A stretch of 64,000 bases of DNA from Sceloporus undulatus (GCF_019175285.1 NC_056527.1:114068238-114132237); one strand, 5' to 3'; counted from the first letter of the stretch, positions 11,343 to 22,232 are shown. Numbers and translations are program-made. Notes: generated by a model from the sequence alone, not told the origin.

Positions 11343-12850
11343 AGAAAGTGGGTTGGAAATAATGAAATGTAGATTTCTAGTTCTTAAGAAAGAAAAGGCA
11401 TTGAAACTTATCCCGAGAAGCAGACTGAGTGGATTCAGAACTGGATGAGCCTTTGATTCCATAAAACAGTCTTTCTCCAAAATATAATTGATCAAGGGCA
11501 GATACACACAATGCAGTCTTTCTGGATGATGTGCCTCTGCTTCACAGAGAGCAGGTAGATAGTGAGGAAAGGCTTCCTTCATTTGTGGAGTAATGTGAGC
11601 CAAACAGGAACAGAAGAAGAACCAAAGTCTCATTCAAATACTTAAATAAGAAACACTAAGCTATTATCCACCTGACTGTAGAGATAAAGCAACTATAAAT
11701 CTACCAGTGGCAGAAGAGAGTTCTGGTTGGAGGCAACTACCATCATACCCACTTATGTGCTTTCAAATCTTGGGTGCTTTCAAATGTGATTCCAGACTCC
11801 TTGTGTTAGCTATAAATTCCATCCATCTCTCACTTTATATACTGTCTTTCTCCCAGACTAAAACTTAAGGAGGCTACACTGGAATGCAAAGTAACTTAAG
11901 TTATATTGTCTTGCCTTTCTCTCTATTTTGCTTTGTTCTTTGTGACTGCTTGCTTCCCATGACTGACTTCAGAACATTTGAAACCTCACCACCACAACTC
12001 CCTTCATTCACAGATAACCTTCCAGACCAACATTATACAAAGTAGTGGTCAATGGACCAGTATAATCCCCCAAGCCATCTGCTACTAATCTCTGGAGAGC
12101 TTCCAGAAGATAAAGAAATTATAGGAATTAATGGGTGCAAGTATTGTACTGGTCTCTGGAATATTAGGAAAATAAAATCTTGGATCTCCCACATCAGACA
12201 TCTTAAGAAGCACTATTCTAAATGACACATGAATAAACTGCCCTGAATTGACCTTTCTGTGACTGCTTAGCCCCTCTAGAGTCTAAACAAATCACATTTC
12301 ACAGAATACTTTTGAGACAGATGATGATTAAACGAGGGACATTATTGGGCCCAGTTTCCCCCCATTATGGGCATGGGAAGGGGACGCCTCAGTGAGTCTG
12401 AGGAAAAATGCATTTTACTGCACCTCAAAGTGTCCTCAAAATCGCCCCATTTTGTCACCCAGCACCAAGCCATCCCCATTCAGTGTTGAGGTGCATCCTT
12501 TGCTTCAGACAGAAGACTTCCATCCAAGCAAAATGGTGCGCCTCAGCACTGAATTGGGACAACTTAATGGGGGGGAGGGGGAATGGGTCTGATAAACTCC
12601 TAGTTGATGCCTGTGCATGAACTACATAACATAAGCTTTCAAAGAAATTACCAACAAGCAATCGTTGAACTACAACTAATTCTGGAGGGCAGCATAGTCC
12701 TCTCACATGCTCTGAGAGGCAGAGTTTTATTGGCCTATAGACAACTCTTAAACTACTCATTTACAACAGGACACATAATATGGATGTAATACAGGGACAA
12801 GACCTGGCCACAAACTCAGATGTCATCTCTGTACCCAAATCTACTCTGGG
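11343..12850. other. V1-V2 intergenic stretch, nothing recognised
   Basis: No VH remnant, long domain-bearing frame or clear transposon end was seen. Confidence 0.4.
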
Positions 12851-12940
12851 GAAAATAGTGTTGTTGTTGTTGTTGTTAAACTTTATTTATATAGCGCTGT
12901 AGATTTACACAGCGCTTACATACAATAAATAGTACATTTA
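12851..12940. repeat. SINE-like fragment with GTT tract
   Basis: (GTT)n followed by TTTATTTATATAGCGCTGTA and ACACAGCGCTTACAT. The AGCGCTGTA-type end recurs (other strand) at 41385-41450 and 42487-42633. Confidence 0.55.
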
Positions 12941-12941
12941 C

Positions 12942-13590
12942 TTGCTCTTTCTCCAATGTGACTTATCATCTTATGCCAGCAATGCCCCCTCTACACTCTA
13001 CACTGAACAAAGAGGACAGTCTCTACACAAGAAGACTAGTGGACACAGATCTGGCATTAGAAATGGCAATACCCAAAAATCAGTTGCAGAACACTTCAGC
13101 CTTCCTGGGATTTACAGGTTACAATCCTTGAAGAGGGAAATTACGAAGTCTAGAAAGAGAAACTGCTGGATTAAATTATATTTACAAGTTCCAGGTACAA
13201 ACAAGAACAGTGTCTTCATGGCACATAAAATATATTACTACCAAAGTCCTCACTGCTGCACATATAACAAAAGGAATCTTCTCAGAGAATGTTTTGAACC
13301 CTAGGGAACTGACTTTTCTTAAGCAGATTTTTTGCTTTCACACATCCACAGTAACTGGCCACTGTAAAGCTCTGAGAAACCTCTGCTGCTTTATTCAGTC
13401 CTTTGAAAATTGGGGGCAAGGGTCATGATTTGCATCTCTCTGGATGCCACTGTATGCCATCCCACTCCCACAACTGTGTAAATATGCTTTATTATCACTC
13501 TGAACTGCATCCAAATAGGTGGGTTTATATCCATGAAAACTCACACGAAAATAAAATTAAAAAATCTTAAAGGTGCTGCCACATTTCTTT
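12942..13590 (+). mobile_element. Penelope-like retroelement remnant, copy 2
   Basis: Uninterrupted relative of the element at 4590-5760. The coding remnant reads SVAEHFSLPG and the 3' end contains GGGTTTATATCCATGAAAAC, a degraded hammerhead-type stem followed by TCTTAAAGGTGCTGCCACAT. Confidence 0.5.
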
Positions 13591-13737
13591 TTTTCTCTTC
13601 CATCCCCCTTCCTTCCACCTTTTTATCCTAAGAGAAACTGCATTCTCCTTCCCCAAAAGATGGCAGTCGAGATACCCATAGCACTCTGTCTTTCTCCCTT
13701 TGACCACAGGTTGTTAAATCTCCTGCATGACAGCCAC

Positions 13738-13745
13738 ATGCAAAT
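13738..13745 (+). promoter_or_regulatory. V2 octamer promoter element
   Basis: Perfect ATGCAAAT, 122 bp upstream of the V2 leader ATG. Confidence 0.88.
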
Positions 13746-13859
13746 TGCTATCCGTGAGCTTCCTTTTTAAACCCAAAGCCCAAAATCTAAGAGACCAACT
13801 GTCTTTCATTTGATCATTTCCAGAGAAGGATTAAAGTTCCCTACTGGTGGGAAAAAATC

Positions 13860-13981
13860 ATGAAGTGGTTCATCTCTCCATTGATTTTTCTCATAGTTAA
13901 TCCATTCTGTAAGTATTTTTAGGGAAACACCTTTTTTCATTCTATATACTTATTAAGGGTGGGGTATAAATACTGGAAATA

Positions 13982-14049
<68 letters not shown>

Positions 14050-14672
14050 NNNNNNNNNNTTTATTCTCTTAGAGTGTGTCCCATGCTGATCAATGGGTTT
14101 TCCATTTTAACATTATGCACTTATGAGTTCTGTTTATTCCAATATGACTTATTTGTGACCTGATTGGACCATATTTCTTTCTTTCAATGGGACTTAATTC
14201 TCTTGATCACACCCATATTTGCCTGGGTTAGGTCTACCACTATCACAATTCACTTCATGGTAAAGTGGACAATTGTATTTACTCCTAAATGCAAGCCAGA
14301 ATTATTTCATCCATAATAATGATATCATTTTTTCCTGTTTCCTTTGCAAAGGTGTCCTCTCAGAGGTGCGGTTGGTGGAATCTGGACCAGGAACTGTAAA
14401 CCCAGGACAGACCCTCAGATTGACATGTTCAGTCACATTTTCTGATGCTGATGAGAGCATAGATGATTATGTATGGGCCTGGATCCGGCAACCTCCTGGT
14501 GGTGGCTTGGAATGGATAGGAGATATAACCCCATCAACTGCAAGCACAGACTATGCTCCATCCCTCCAAAGCCGAGTAACGATCTCAGCTGATTCTTCCA
14601 AGAATGAATTTTCCCTTCACCTGAGCTCTGTGACATCTGCAGACACAGTCACTTATTACTGTGCTGGAGAAG
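13860..14672 (+). CDS. IGHV: IGHV segment V2, divergent, apparently functional
   Basis: Leader exon 13860-13908 ([16 protein letters not shown], donor GTAAGT), 443-bp intron swollen by an L2 tail with (AAT)n and a sequence gap, V exon 14352-14672. The mature start [20 protein letters not shown] is unlike the other nine. CDR1 is long and acidic: 17 residues separate the first Cys from the WIRQ Trp, against 14 in V1. [14 protein letters not shown] and VTYYCAGE follow. Open frame with a consensus RSS. It is the only member of its subgroup here. Confidence 0.93.
13962..14049 (+). mobile_element. L2 3' tail with (AAT)n inside the V2 intron
   Basis: GGGTGGGGTATAAATACTGG followed by about 70 bp of AAT repeats that run into the gap. 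Confidence 0.7.
14050..14059. other. Assembly gap (10 N)
   Basis: Ten N at the end of the AAT repeat inside the V2 intron; true length unknown. Confidence 0.99.
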
Positions 14673-14711
14673 CACAGTGAGCAAAAAGAAACAGTGACCC
14701 ACACAAAAACA
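14673..14711 (+). promoter_or_regulatory. V2 23-RSS, near consensus
   Basis: Heptamer CACAGTG, 23-bp spacer, nonamer ACAAAAACA. Confidence 0.93.
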
Positions 14712-15414
14712 GAAGTGGACGTAGTAAATGAAGAAGAACATCTGCTCCAACACTGTATGTACAGATATGTTTGTGTCTCACACAGTGACTTGCTCACTCA
14801 GCAATCCATCATTTATTAGCTACTTCTATGCTGCTTAAATAACAGCCCATGAAACCTTGCTTTTACTGTGAAGACATTAACAGGAGCAGTACTCACCATC
14901 TCACCATCAGCAAGGTTTATTGGGCTATTATTTAAGCGATATTGAAGTACCCAATACATTATGGATTGCTCAGTGAGAAAGTCACAGTGTGAGACCCAAG
15001 CACATTTTAACATACAGAGTTTGAACAGATGATCTTCTGCTCATTAAAGATCTGTGATTTCCTTGCTGCATATAGAACTATAGCATTTCATCAGCTAAGC
15101 AAAGAATTTCATGCATATTTACAGTACACATGGTTCAGGGTGAGGCAAGGTGGAAATGAAATGTAGAAAGTCTGAACAGCAACAATTGCATTATTAATAC
15201 TCATGAGACCACTGCTAAAACAAACATTCTGGCCCTATTTCAATCAATTGACACTTGTAATGTGATAAGAGTACCATTACCCAATTCAAACCTTTGGTAT
15301 TACACAGGAACGCCAAAGAAATTGCAGTCTGTGAATTGCCTCACACAATTCTCTATCTCTATGGCAATTTGCTACATGTTTTGGTCTACATATTACTCTA
15401 TAATGTATGGATTA

Positions 15415-15606
15415 AGGCTGCATCAGTACTGCAGAAATAATCCAGTTTGATACCACTTTAACTGTCATGGCTCAGTGCTATAGAATTCTGGGAATTGTAG
15501 CTTTGTGAGACATTTAGCCTTTTCTGTCACACAACTCTGGTGTCATAACAAACTAAATCCCTGGATTCCATAGCATTGAGCCATGGCCACTAGTGGTGTC
15601 AAACCT
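15415..15606. mobile_element. Palindromic MITE, left part (split)
   Basis: AAGGCTGCATCAGTACTGCAG, AATAATCCAGTTTGATACCA and the mirrored GCATTGAGCCATGG. This foldback family recurs at 22112, 33888, 41698, 42313, 42996 and 54407. Its right end resumes at 16771 after the inserted element. Confidence 0.75.
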
Positions 15607-16770
15607 GAGCCCTTATCAGATGAGTGTGGAACTGGGGGTCTTCTGCACTGGGCGATTCGAATTCGCGTTATTTCGCACAATACCATCATACCAGCATTCG
15701 AATGGCCCAATCCGCACTCACGTGAATGCGCGAGCTGCCGAACTGAATGCGTACTGGCTCCTCTTTTTGGAGCGTGTTGGCCAGTACGCTGATAAGGGGA
15801 TTGGCGATATCCTGGATTGGGGCTCTGTTCTCAGTGCGAATGGGTCTGGTGTGACTACCCAGTCCTGAATTCCATCGCAAGACCCCCAGATTCCAATTTT
15901 TACTTCTGGTGGGTCTTTCCTCTTGCCGGTTCCAGGGAAGCGGGAGGCGGTTCCAGCGGCCTCCTCCTCCTCCTCCCGTCTTGAGAGGCATCCCTGGCTG
16001 CATCCCAGGCAGGGAAGAGGCGCGGGGGGGCAACGGGAATCGCGGTTCCAGCAGCCTCCTCCCCCAAGTTGGGAGCCCGGCCTGGCTGCCTCTCAGGCCG
16101 GGAGGAGGAGGAGGAGGCCGTTGGAACGGCGGCGATCGCCGCGATTCTAGCAGCCCCGCGCCTGTTCCCTGCCTGGGATGCAGCCCAGGCTGGATCCTAA
16201 GCCGGGAGGAGGAGGAGGCACTCTTAATCGCATCCTCATTTACTTAGATGGCCATCCAGCCTCTTTGACAGCCGCTGGAACTGCTCCTCCCCCCCCCAGA
16301 ATACATACTCACACACTCACACACACACACACACGTAGAACCGGGCATTGCTAATTTGTTGCAAGGGAAGGTCATGGTAACATTAAAACCAAGCAGGAAT
16401 GTAGAGAGGAAACAGTAATGGGCACGTTGTATCGCGATTGTTAATGTGCATGAGCTGGCTCTCCAGCTGTTTACCGGGCTGTCATGACGGGACCTCCCCT
16501 TTCACCCCGGAAGCGTTTAAGGTCGCAACCCATGCAGGGCACCACTGAGCATGTGCGAGGCGGCCGATACGAATCGGCCAATCCTCATGTTGAGCACCGG
16601 TGTGACAAAACATTCTGCACTGAATGCACTTCGCGCGAATGCAGATTGGCCAATTTGAATCCTGCCAATGCGGAAGGACTCCCAGGTATGACAGTACTTT
16701 GCGAAATAACGCAAATTCGAATCGCCCAGTGCAGAAGACCCCCAGTTCCACACTCATCTGATAAGGGCTC
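15607..16770. mobile_element. GC-rich non-autonomous DNA transposon with long TIRs
   Basis: Starts GAGCCCTTATCAGATGAGTG and ends with the exact reverse complement CACTCATCTGATAAGGGCTC. The inverted similarity extends over roughly 100 bp (for example GGCGATTCGAATTCGCGTTA against its mirrored form). The interior has GGA/CCT tracts and many CpGs. No transposase was seen. It is inserted inside the palindromic MITE. Confidence 0.85.
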
Positions 16771-16803
16771 TGGTTATTTGTGAAGTGCGGATACAGCTTA
16801 AGT
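16771..16803. mobile_element. Palindromic MITE, right part
   Basis: TGGTTATTTGTGAAGTGCGG completes the mirrored end of the element begun at 15415. Confidence 0.65.
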
Positions 16804-16889
16804 TAGCTGATACAGAATCAAGGGATAGGTTCACTCTAAGCATTTCCAGTCTTATTTGACATTGACAAGCGTAAGATACATTTTACAAG

Positions 16890-17452
16890 TCTAGATGAAT
16901 AAAATGATGACCAGAACTATATAACTCCCTTGTTGAAACAGCTTCACTGGCTATCAGTTTATTTCTGGGCACAATTCATTATCTCTAAAGCTTGGGTCCA
17001 AACTATCTAAGGTCCAGACCACATAAAAGACCGTTATCTCCCCGTACGAATCTCCAATATAACCCTTAAGATCTTCAGGGGAAGGCTTTCTCTCAGTTCC
17101 GCCACAATCACAGGCGCATTTGGTGAGAACTGAGAAAGAGGTCCTTCTTGGTGGCTGGTCCCACCTTTTGGGAAGGATAGGCTAGTCCTCTCACTGCTCT
17201 CCTTTTGGCAACAGGCAAATACCTCTTTGTCTAAGCAGGCTTTTAATATATAAACGTGCCAGAGAAACTCTTTTTATTGAGCTAGGTGTTTTATTTATAT
17301 TTGAACTTTTATATATTTTTAAATAATTTGTAATTGTGACTATTTTAATTGTTTTTGAAATTATATTGGTAGATTTTAATTTATTTCCTTCTGTAAGAGG
17401 CCTTGGGTCCTAGTCTGGGTGAAAGGTGGGATATAGAAAATAAAATAAAAAA
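16890..17452 (+). mobile_element. L2-type LINE 3' end, degraded
   Basis: Decayed ORF2 C-terminal sequence (CTGGCTATCAGTTTATTTCT, GCTTTCTCTCAGTTCC, GGTGGCTGGTCCCACC), then an AT-rich 3' UTR ending GGTGGGATATAGAAAATAAA. Confidence 0.65.
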
Positions 17453-17558
17453 TAGTGTCTGTCAGAAGATCTCAAGATGCAGACACCACAATCCTTTACT
17501 TTTGAACTATTTCTACACATCATCTTTTATGGGTACAGGCTTGAATTCTGTTTCAGTT

Positions 17559-17566
17559 ATGCAAAT
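17559..17566 (+). promoter_or_regulatory. V3 octamer promoter element
   Basis: Perfect ATGCAAAT, 110 bp upstream of the leader ATG of pseudogene V3. Confidence 0.85.
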
Positions 17567-17668
17567 CTCCCAGGTAAGTTCCTCCTCTTTAAATATGAAC
17601 ATCCCAGATTGTTATGTTACCCAGCTGTGCTCATTTCATTCCACTCGAACAAGAAAAAGAGAAAAGAG

Positions 17669-18107
17669 ATGAAACCATTGTTGTTTATTCTCATTGTCTT
17701 ATACATCTCAGAAGGTGAGGATTTATGCACAGAACAAACAATGATAAATGATGAACTTTACACAAACGTTAGAACCAGATTAAAAGATTCTGAACTCTGT
17801 TGCAAATGTCTTCTCCAATCCACAACTGAATGAGTCTGGTCCAGGAATGGTGAAGCCTGGAGAGTCCTTTAAACTGACCTGCTTAGTTTCTGGAGTACAA
17901 GTCAGTGCTCATTACTGGGTATGGATCCGGCAGCCCCCAGGAAAGCCTGGGGTATATTCGGAACACTGCAAATGGAGGAACCACTGCTCTCAGCCCAGTT
18001 TTCAGCAGCCGAATCAGCATCTCTAGGGACATCTCCAAAAATGAAGTGTATGTTCAACTGAACTCTGTGACACCTGCAGACACAGCAAAATACTACTGTG
18101 CAAGAGA
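17669..18107 (+). pseudogene. IGHV: IGHV segment V3, pseudogene
   Basis: Leader exon 17669-17714 is intact (MKPLLFILIVLYISE, donor GTGAGG). The V exon begins near 17796, but the acceptor AG seen in relatives (GCAGGT/ACAGGT) reads GCAAAT here. The frame shifts near CACAACTGAATGAG, and FR2 lacks several codons (after GGATCCGGCAGCCCCCAGGA the sequence jumps to GGTATATTCGG). It keeps the LTC-equivalent CTGACCTGC and the YYCAR end. Nearest relatives are V8 and V9 (about 81-bp intron, shared RSS spacer). Not expected to give a V domain. Confidence 0.9.
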
Positions 18108-18147
18108 CACACAGACAGCAAAGCAATGGAGCATCCATGCAAAAACA
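18108..18147 (+). promoter_or_regulatory. V3 23-RSS, irregular
   Basis: Heptamer region CACACAGAC; the nonamer GCAAAAACA at 18139-18147 is shared with V8 and V9. Spacer is 22 bp if the heptamer is CACAGAC at 18110. Confidence 0.65.
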
Positions 18148-18317
18148 CACACAGAGAGCATTTTCACTGGGGAAAACATGCTTTGGTGAATATGTTCAAA
18201 GCTAGGTTGTTCTCTTGCAAGAGTTAGGTGCCATATTAAAGAACAATCCATTTACTATGGCAAAAACTTTTGTGGACTTAATTTATTATTTTATTTAATT
18301 CTATACATTATGTTTAT

Positions 18318-18482
18318 TAATTTATATTTGTTGTTGTGTGTCTTCAAGTCCTTTCCAACTTATGGTTTTTCTGAATTGCCCAAGGAAACCCGGTGGGTTT
18401 CAATGGCTGAGCAAGGATTCAAACATTGGTCTTCAGAGTGGCACTCCAACGATCAAACACTATACCACACTGGTCTGTTTAA
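18318..18482 (-). mobile_element. tRNA-derived SINE fragment, minus strand
   Basis: TTGTTGTTGTGTGTCTTCAA at the 3' end and ACACTATACCACACTGG (antisense A box) at the 5' end, with a central deletion. Same family as 24105, 26398, 29033, 33242, 37066 and 46940. Confidence 0.65.
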
Positions 18483-18792
18483 TACTAATATATTTTTAAA
18501 AATAGGCTGGAATTCACTATAAGGTTTAGTCTACATAAGGGAACTTATGTCTGGGGGAAGCAGAATTGAGCAGTGTTGCAACATCTTCATTCTACAAGGG
18601 TCTACCATGAGGGGAGCAAGTGAAGTGACCATTGCCCTTTGCGTCTGATAACATTTGGGCTACTGGCTAGGGATTGTTGTTGTACATTGTTAGAGGCCAA
18701 TGCGCATTGGGACACCAACAAGAGGATTGCCCATCTGCAGTTCAGAGCCTAATCTGAACAGTTTGTAATTAGAACATTCTTGTCCACAGAAA

Positions 18793-18815
18793 TACAGTAT
18801 ATACTCGACTATAAG
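18793..18815. mobile_element. MITE end interrupted by L2
   Basis: ACAGTATATACTCGACTATA is a MITE terminal sequence. The element resumes at 19758 with CTCGTGTATAAGTCAAGG. Confidence 0.55.
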
Positions 18816-19757
18816 GCTGGATGAGGGAAAACCGACTCAAACTTAATCCAGAGAAAACGGAGGTACTAGCGATAGGCCCCCCTGGTTCAGGAATGGCGGT
18901 GGTTCCACCTGTCCTGAATGGGGTCACGCTCCCTGTGAAGGACTCCGTGCGCAGTCTGGGGGTGCTTCTTGACTCGTCCCTTCACCTGACTGCTCAGGTG
19001 AATGCGATGGTCAAGAGCACCTGTTATCAGCTTCGGCTGATTCGCCAGCTGCGCCCATACCTGGCCCAGAGGGACCTTGAAACTGTTGTACACGCTCTGG
19101 TAACTTCGAGATTGGATTTCTGCAACGTACTCTACATGGGGCAACCCTTATACCAAACTCGGAAGCTGCAAGTGGTGCAGAACATGGCAGCGCGGCTGGT
19201 CACTGGTGCTCCCAGGACCAGCCATATAACACCCGTGCTTAAAGATCTCCATTGGCTGCCCATCCGCTTCCGAGCTCAATATAAGGCGTTGGTGATTACC
19301 TATAAAGCCCTAAATGGCTTGGGTCCAGGTTTCCTGAAGGACCGCCTCTCCCCGTACATTCCGCCTCGCACCCTCAGAACATCTGGGCAGCAACTCCTGA
19401 AGGTGCCTGGGGCTAGGTTGGCTGCTACGGCCAGAAGATCCTTTTCCATAGCTGCCCCAGCCCTTTGGAATACGCTGCCCACAGAGCTCCGCTCATCTAC
19501 CACCCTGGCCCAATTTAGGAAGGGTCTCAAAACCTTCCTATTCAATCAGGCATTCCCCGACTAAACATCCTGTGGGCCTCCCTCCTCTCTCGTGGCCGTG
19601 AGGTTGGGCTAATGGGGTCTTTTATTGTTTTATGAATTGCTGTTGTTTTAATGTGTTTTTAACTGTATACTGCTCGCACTTCGGGGCATTTGTAAGCCGC
19701 CCTGATCTTTTGGAAGGGCGGGGTATAAATAAAGATTTTATTATTTATTTATTATTT
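18816..19757 (+). mobile_element. L2-clade LINE, 5'-truncated, with long open ORF2 end
   Basis: An open frame at 18821-19564 encodes 247 residues of the C-terminal part of an L2-type reverse transcriptase protein: KLNPEKTEVLAIG, VRSLGVLLDSSLHL, LVTSRLDFCNVLY, ITPVLKDLHWLPIRFRAQYK and SIAAPALWNTLP. It then has a short 3' UTR and the tail GGCGGGGTATAAATAAAG plus TTATT repeats. The unbroken frame and retained CpGs suggest a recent insertion. 5' truncation is typical of LINEs. Confidence 0.9.
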
Positions 19758-19850
19758 AATCTCGTGTATAAGTCAAGGTCAACTTTTGGAGCCAAAAGTA
19801 TGGATTTTGATATGACTGATGAATAAGTCAAGAGTCAGACTTCCAAGGTA
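19758..19850. mobile_element. MITE, right part
   Basis: AATCTCGTGTATAAGTCAAG and AACTTTTGGAGCCAAAAGTA continue the MITE cut by the L2 at 18816-19757. Confidence 0.45.
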
Positions 19851-20424
19851 GCCCTGCTGCAGAGGCTTCTGGGCGATTGCTCGGCCTACGCAACCTCTCC
19901 ACAGCTGGGCTTTCTCCCGGGGAGGGAGCCAGGCTGGGAAAAAGCTTCGAGGCAACCACTCACTCTGCCCAGCACCCCCCAGAATAAATGTTGGGATCCC
20001 ACTGGGTCAGAAAGTGACAGAAAGCTGGTGGGAAGAGAACTGTTGTGCAAAACTGATACAGTATGTGGATGAATGGGTGTGTTTTTAAAAGCAGACAACA
20101 GTTGCTTTTCACAGTAAGTGCTGTGGCTCCAGCACTTGTGAGGCACCAGCACTCTTTGGCAGAAAAGGCTAAAAATCTTATGAAACTACAAACCCGAAGA
20201 TTCTGCAAGATGGAGCCATGGCACTTAAAGTGGTATCTAGCTGCATTCGTTCTACAGTTTTTGGAGCAGTGAGATAAAAATACGAGTTGGAGAGAAGAGG
20301 TCTAATAATCCCTAAGAGGATTAGTTTATATCTCAGAGATGTTAGAATAGGTAAATAAGACACTGTGAGATTTTAGATCACTGAAAGATTCCTTAACCCT
20401 ATCACTGTTGCTCTCTTTAAGACA
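19851..20424. other. Stretch with a possible degraded foldback repeat
   Basis: 20120-20280 resembles half of the palindromic MITE (AAGATGGAGCCATGGCACTT, AAGTGGTATCTAGCTGCATT). Nothing coding was recognised. Confidence 0.35.
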
Positions 20425-20655
20425 CCTTTAGCTCTTTAAATGCTGAGCATTGTTGTATTTCCAACATAAACATTAGGAAGATCCTCTTTACTGTAAGAGC
20501 TTTTTGACAATAACACAGGCAGGTGGCCTTGGAAGTTGGTGGGCTCTCTTTCTTTGGAGGTCTATAAACAAAGGTTTGATAGTTATCTCTCATGGTGGGA
20601 AGTTGAACTAGATGACCCCCGAGGTCCCTTCCAGCTCTATGATTCAATGATAATA
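20425..20655 (+). mobile_element. CR1 LINE 3' end
   Basis: AACATTAGGAAGATCCTCTT, GGAGGTCTATAAACAAAGG, AGATGACCCCCGAGGTCCCT, TCCAGCTCTATGATTC: the standard CR1 3' end, sense orientation. Confidence 0.8.
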
Positions 20656-20911
20656 GCATGCTGAAGGAAATGCCACAGGCAAAAGCATCAGCCAAGAGCT
20701 ATGTGAAGCTATATGTCTCCCCCATCACTTACTGATCACTCATTTTCCATCCCATATTGGTATTGCATCATATTTTTCTCATATGATTCTATTGCTGTCC
20801 ACACTCCTCCATTTAAGGAGGAGACTGGATGGGCATTCATGACCCTGACTGGACCTGAATGATGCCCCTCCCTTTTACATAGGTCTTGTTAACAAAGCAT
20901 GTGTTGGCTTT

Positions 20912-20919
20912 ATGCAAAT
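20912..20919 (+). promoter_or_regulatory. V4 octamer promoter element
   Basis: Perfect ATGCAAAT, 114 bp upstream of the V4 leader ATG. Confidence 0.9.
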
Positions 20920-21025
20920 CCTCTAGTGGCTTCCATTCAAATAGTGGGTTAGTAGGATCTTCAGCTGCAACTTGGAGGGAAACTGTTTATAGCTTCACTC
21001 AGTTCTTTGTTTTAAAAAAATCAAA

Positions 21026-21552
21026 ATGGAAGCACTCCGTCTTCCTCTGTTCCTTCTAGTTCTGTTCCCAGGTGCGTTTCTTCTGAAAAACTCACTATCC
21101 CCCTAGAGTAATATAACACTATTATGAAATATGAAATTAGCATTGTGGTTTTATTGAGCAGAAATGTGGCTGTCTAAGATAATGCATCTCAGGTCTGTTA
21201 AATTATCTAATCTAATTCTGGTTATCTCTGTGTATTTTGCATCCCTCTCAGGTGCTATGTCCCAGCTCCAGTTGAAGGAATCTGGACCAGAACTACTGAG
21301 ACCCAGAGAAACCCTTGAGCTCAATTGTACTGTCACTGGGGGCTCTGTCACAAACAGCTACTGTTGGAACTGGATACGTAAAGCTCCTGGGAAAGGGCTG
21401 GAATGGATGGGGTACTGGTGTGGCTTTTCAAGCTATGCACCATCTTTCCAAGACCGGATCACCATCTCCGTGGATTCTTCCCAAACCAAATACTTTCTGC
21501 GTCTGACCTCTCTGACAGCAGCAGACACTGCCATGTATTACTGTGCAAGACA
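21026..21552 (+). CDS. IGHV: IGHV segment V4, functional, with an extra cysteine pair
   Basis: Leader exon 21026-21071 ([15 protein letters not shown], donor GTGCGT), 180-bp intron, V exon 21252-21552. The mature start [20 protein letters not shown] makes V1 its closest relative. It has the canonical Cys pair plus two more cysteines: NSYCWNW at the end of CDR1, and GYWCGFS in CDR2, where V1 has Tyr and Ser. FR2 reads [14 protein letters not shown] (Gln to Lys). The frame is open. The 5' flank (20757-20880) resembles that of V1 (about 10000-10130), indicating a duplicated V unit. Confidence 0.94.
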
Positions 21553-21591
21553 CACAGAGAGAGAGACTAAACCACAACGTCTACAAAAGGG
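21553..21591 (+). promoter_or_regulatory. V4 23-RSS
   Basis: Heptamer CACAGAG, 23-bp spacer, nonamer ACAAAAGGG. Confidence 0.87.
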
Positions 21592-21671
21592 GGAAACATT
21601 TTGAACATAGTGCTATGAAGCTGATGGGGTACAGTTAACGGTTTTTCCTTTAAAAGGGTATAAACATTGAT

Positions 21672-21902
21672 ACAGTCAGATCTTCTTATACACAGATTTT
21701 TTATACACAGATTCAAGCATCCACAGTTTGAAAATGTTTCAAAAAAGTATACATTTCAAATATCAAACCTTGATTTTCCATTTTTTGTAAGGGACACCAT
21801 TTTGCTATGTCATTATATTTAATAGGACTTGAGCATACACGGATTTTGTTATTCACAGGGGATCTTGGAACCAAACCCCAGTGGATAACAAGGGTCCACT
21901 GT
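21672..21902. mobile_element. Tigger/pogo-type MITE, flanked by TA
   Basis: Ends CAGTCAGATCTTC and GGGTCCACTG; the interior has ATACACAGATTCAAGCATCC and TGAGCATACACGGATTTTGT. Copies at 55603-55827 and 60165-60367. Confidence 0.7.
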
Positions 21903-22111
21903 AGTTGTTTTAGTATTAAATACTTTGTTAGCCACTTTAAGTCCCAGCATTGAGGGAAAAGTGGGATAAAAATGAATAGAAGAGGAAGAAGAAGAGAAGG
22001 AAGAAGATGATGATGATAATGAGATGAAGGTGGGAGGAGGACAAGGACAAGGAGAAGTAGGGATGATGACAATATGCAACTCCATACCTCTCCCCTTCTC
22101 ACAACTGTCAA

Positions 22112-22232
22112 GCCACTGAGGCTGCAACTGCACTGCAGAAATAATGCAGTGTGACACCACTTTAACTGCCATGTCTCACTTCTATGGAATTCTGGGATTT
22201 GTAGTTTTGCTAGATATGCAAAGAAACAATGA
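22112..22232. mobile_element. Palindromic MITE, half copy
   Basis: CTGCACTGCAGAAATAATGC, CACCACTTTAACTGCCATGT and GGAATTCTGGGATTTGTAGT: one arm of the foldback family. Confidence 0.7.

Noticed and set aside
15909-16247. Proline- and glycine-rich open frames around 16 kb
   Set aside because: They are the CCT/GGA-rich interior of the TIR element, open in several frames because of low complexity.
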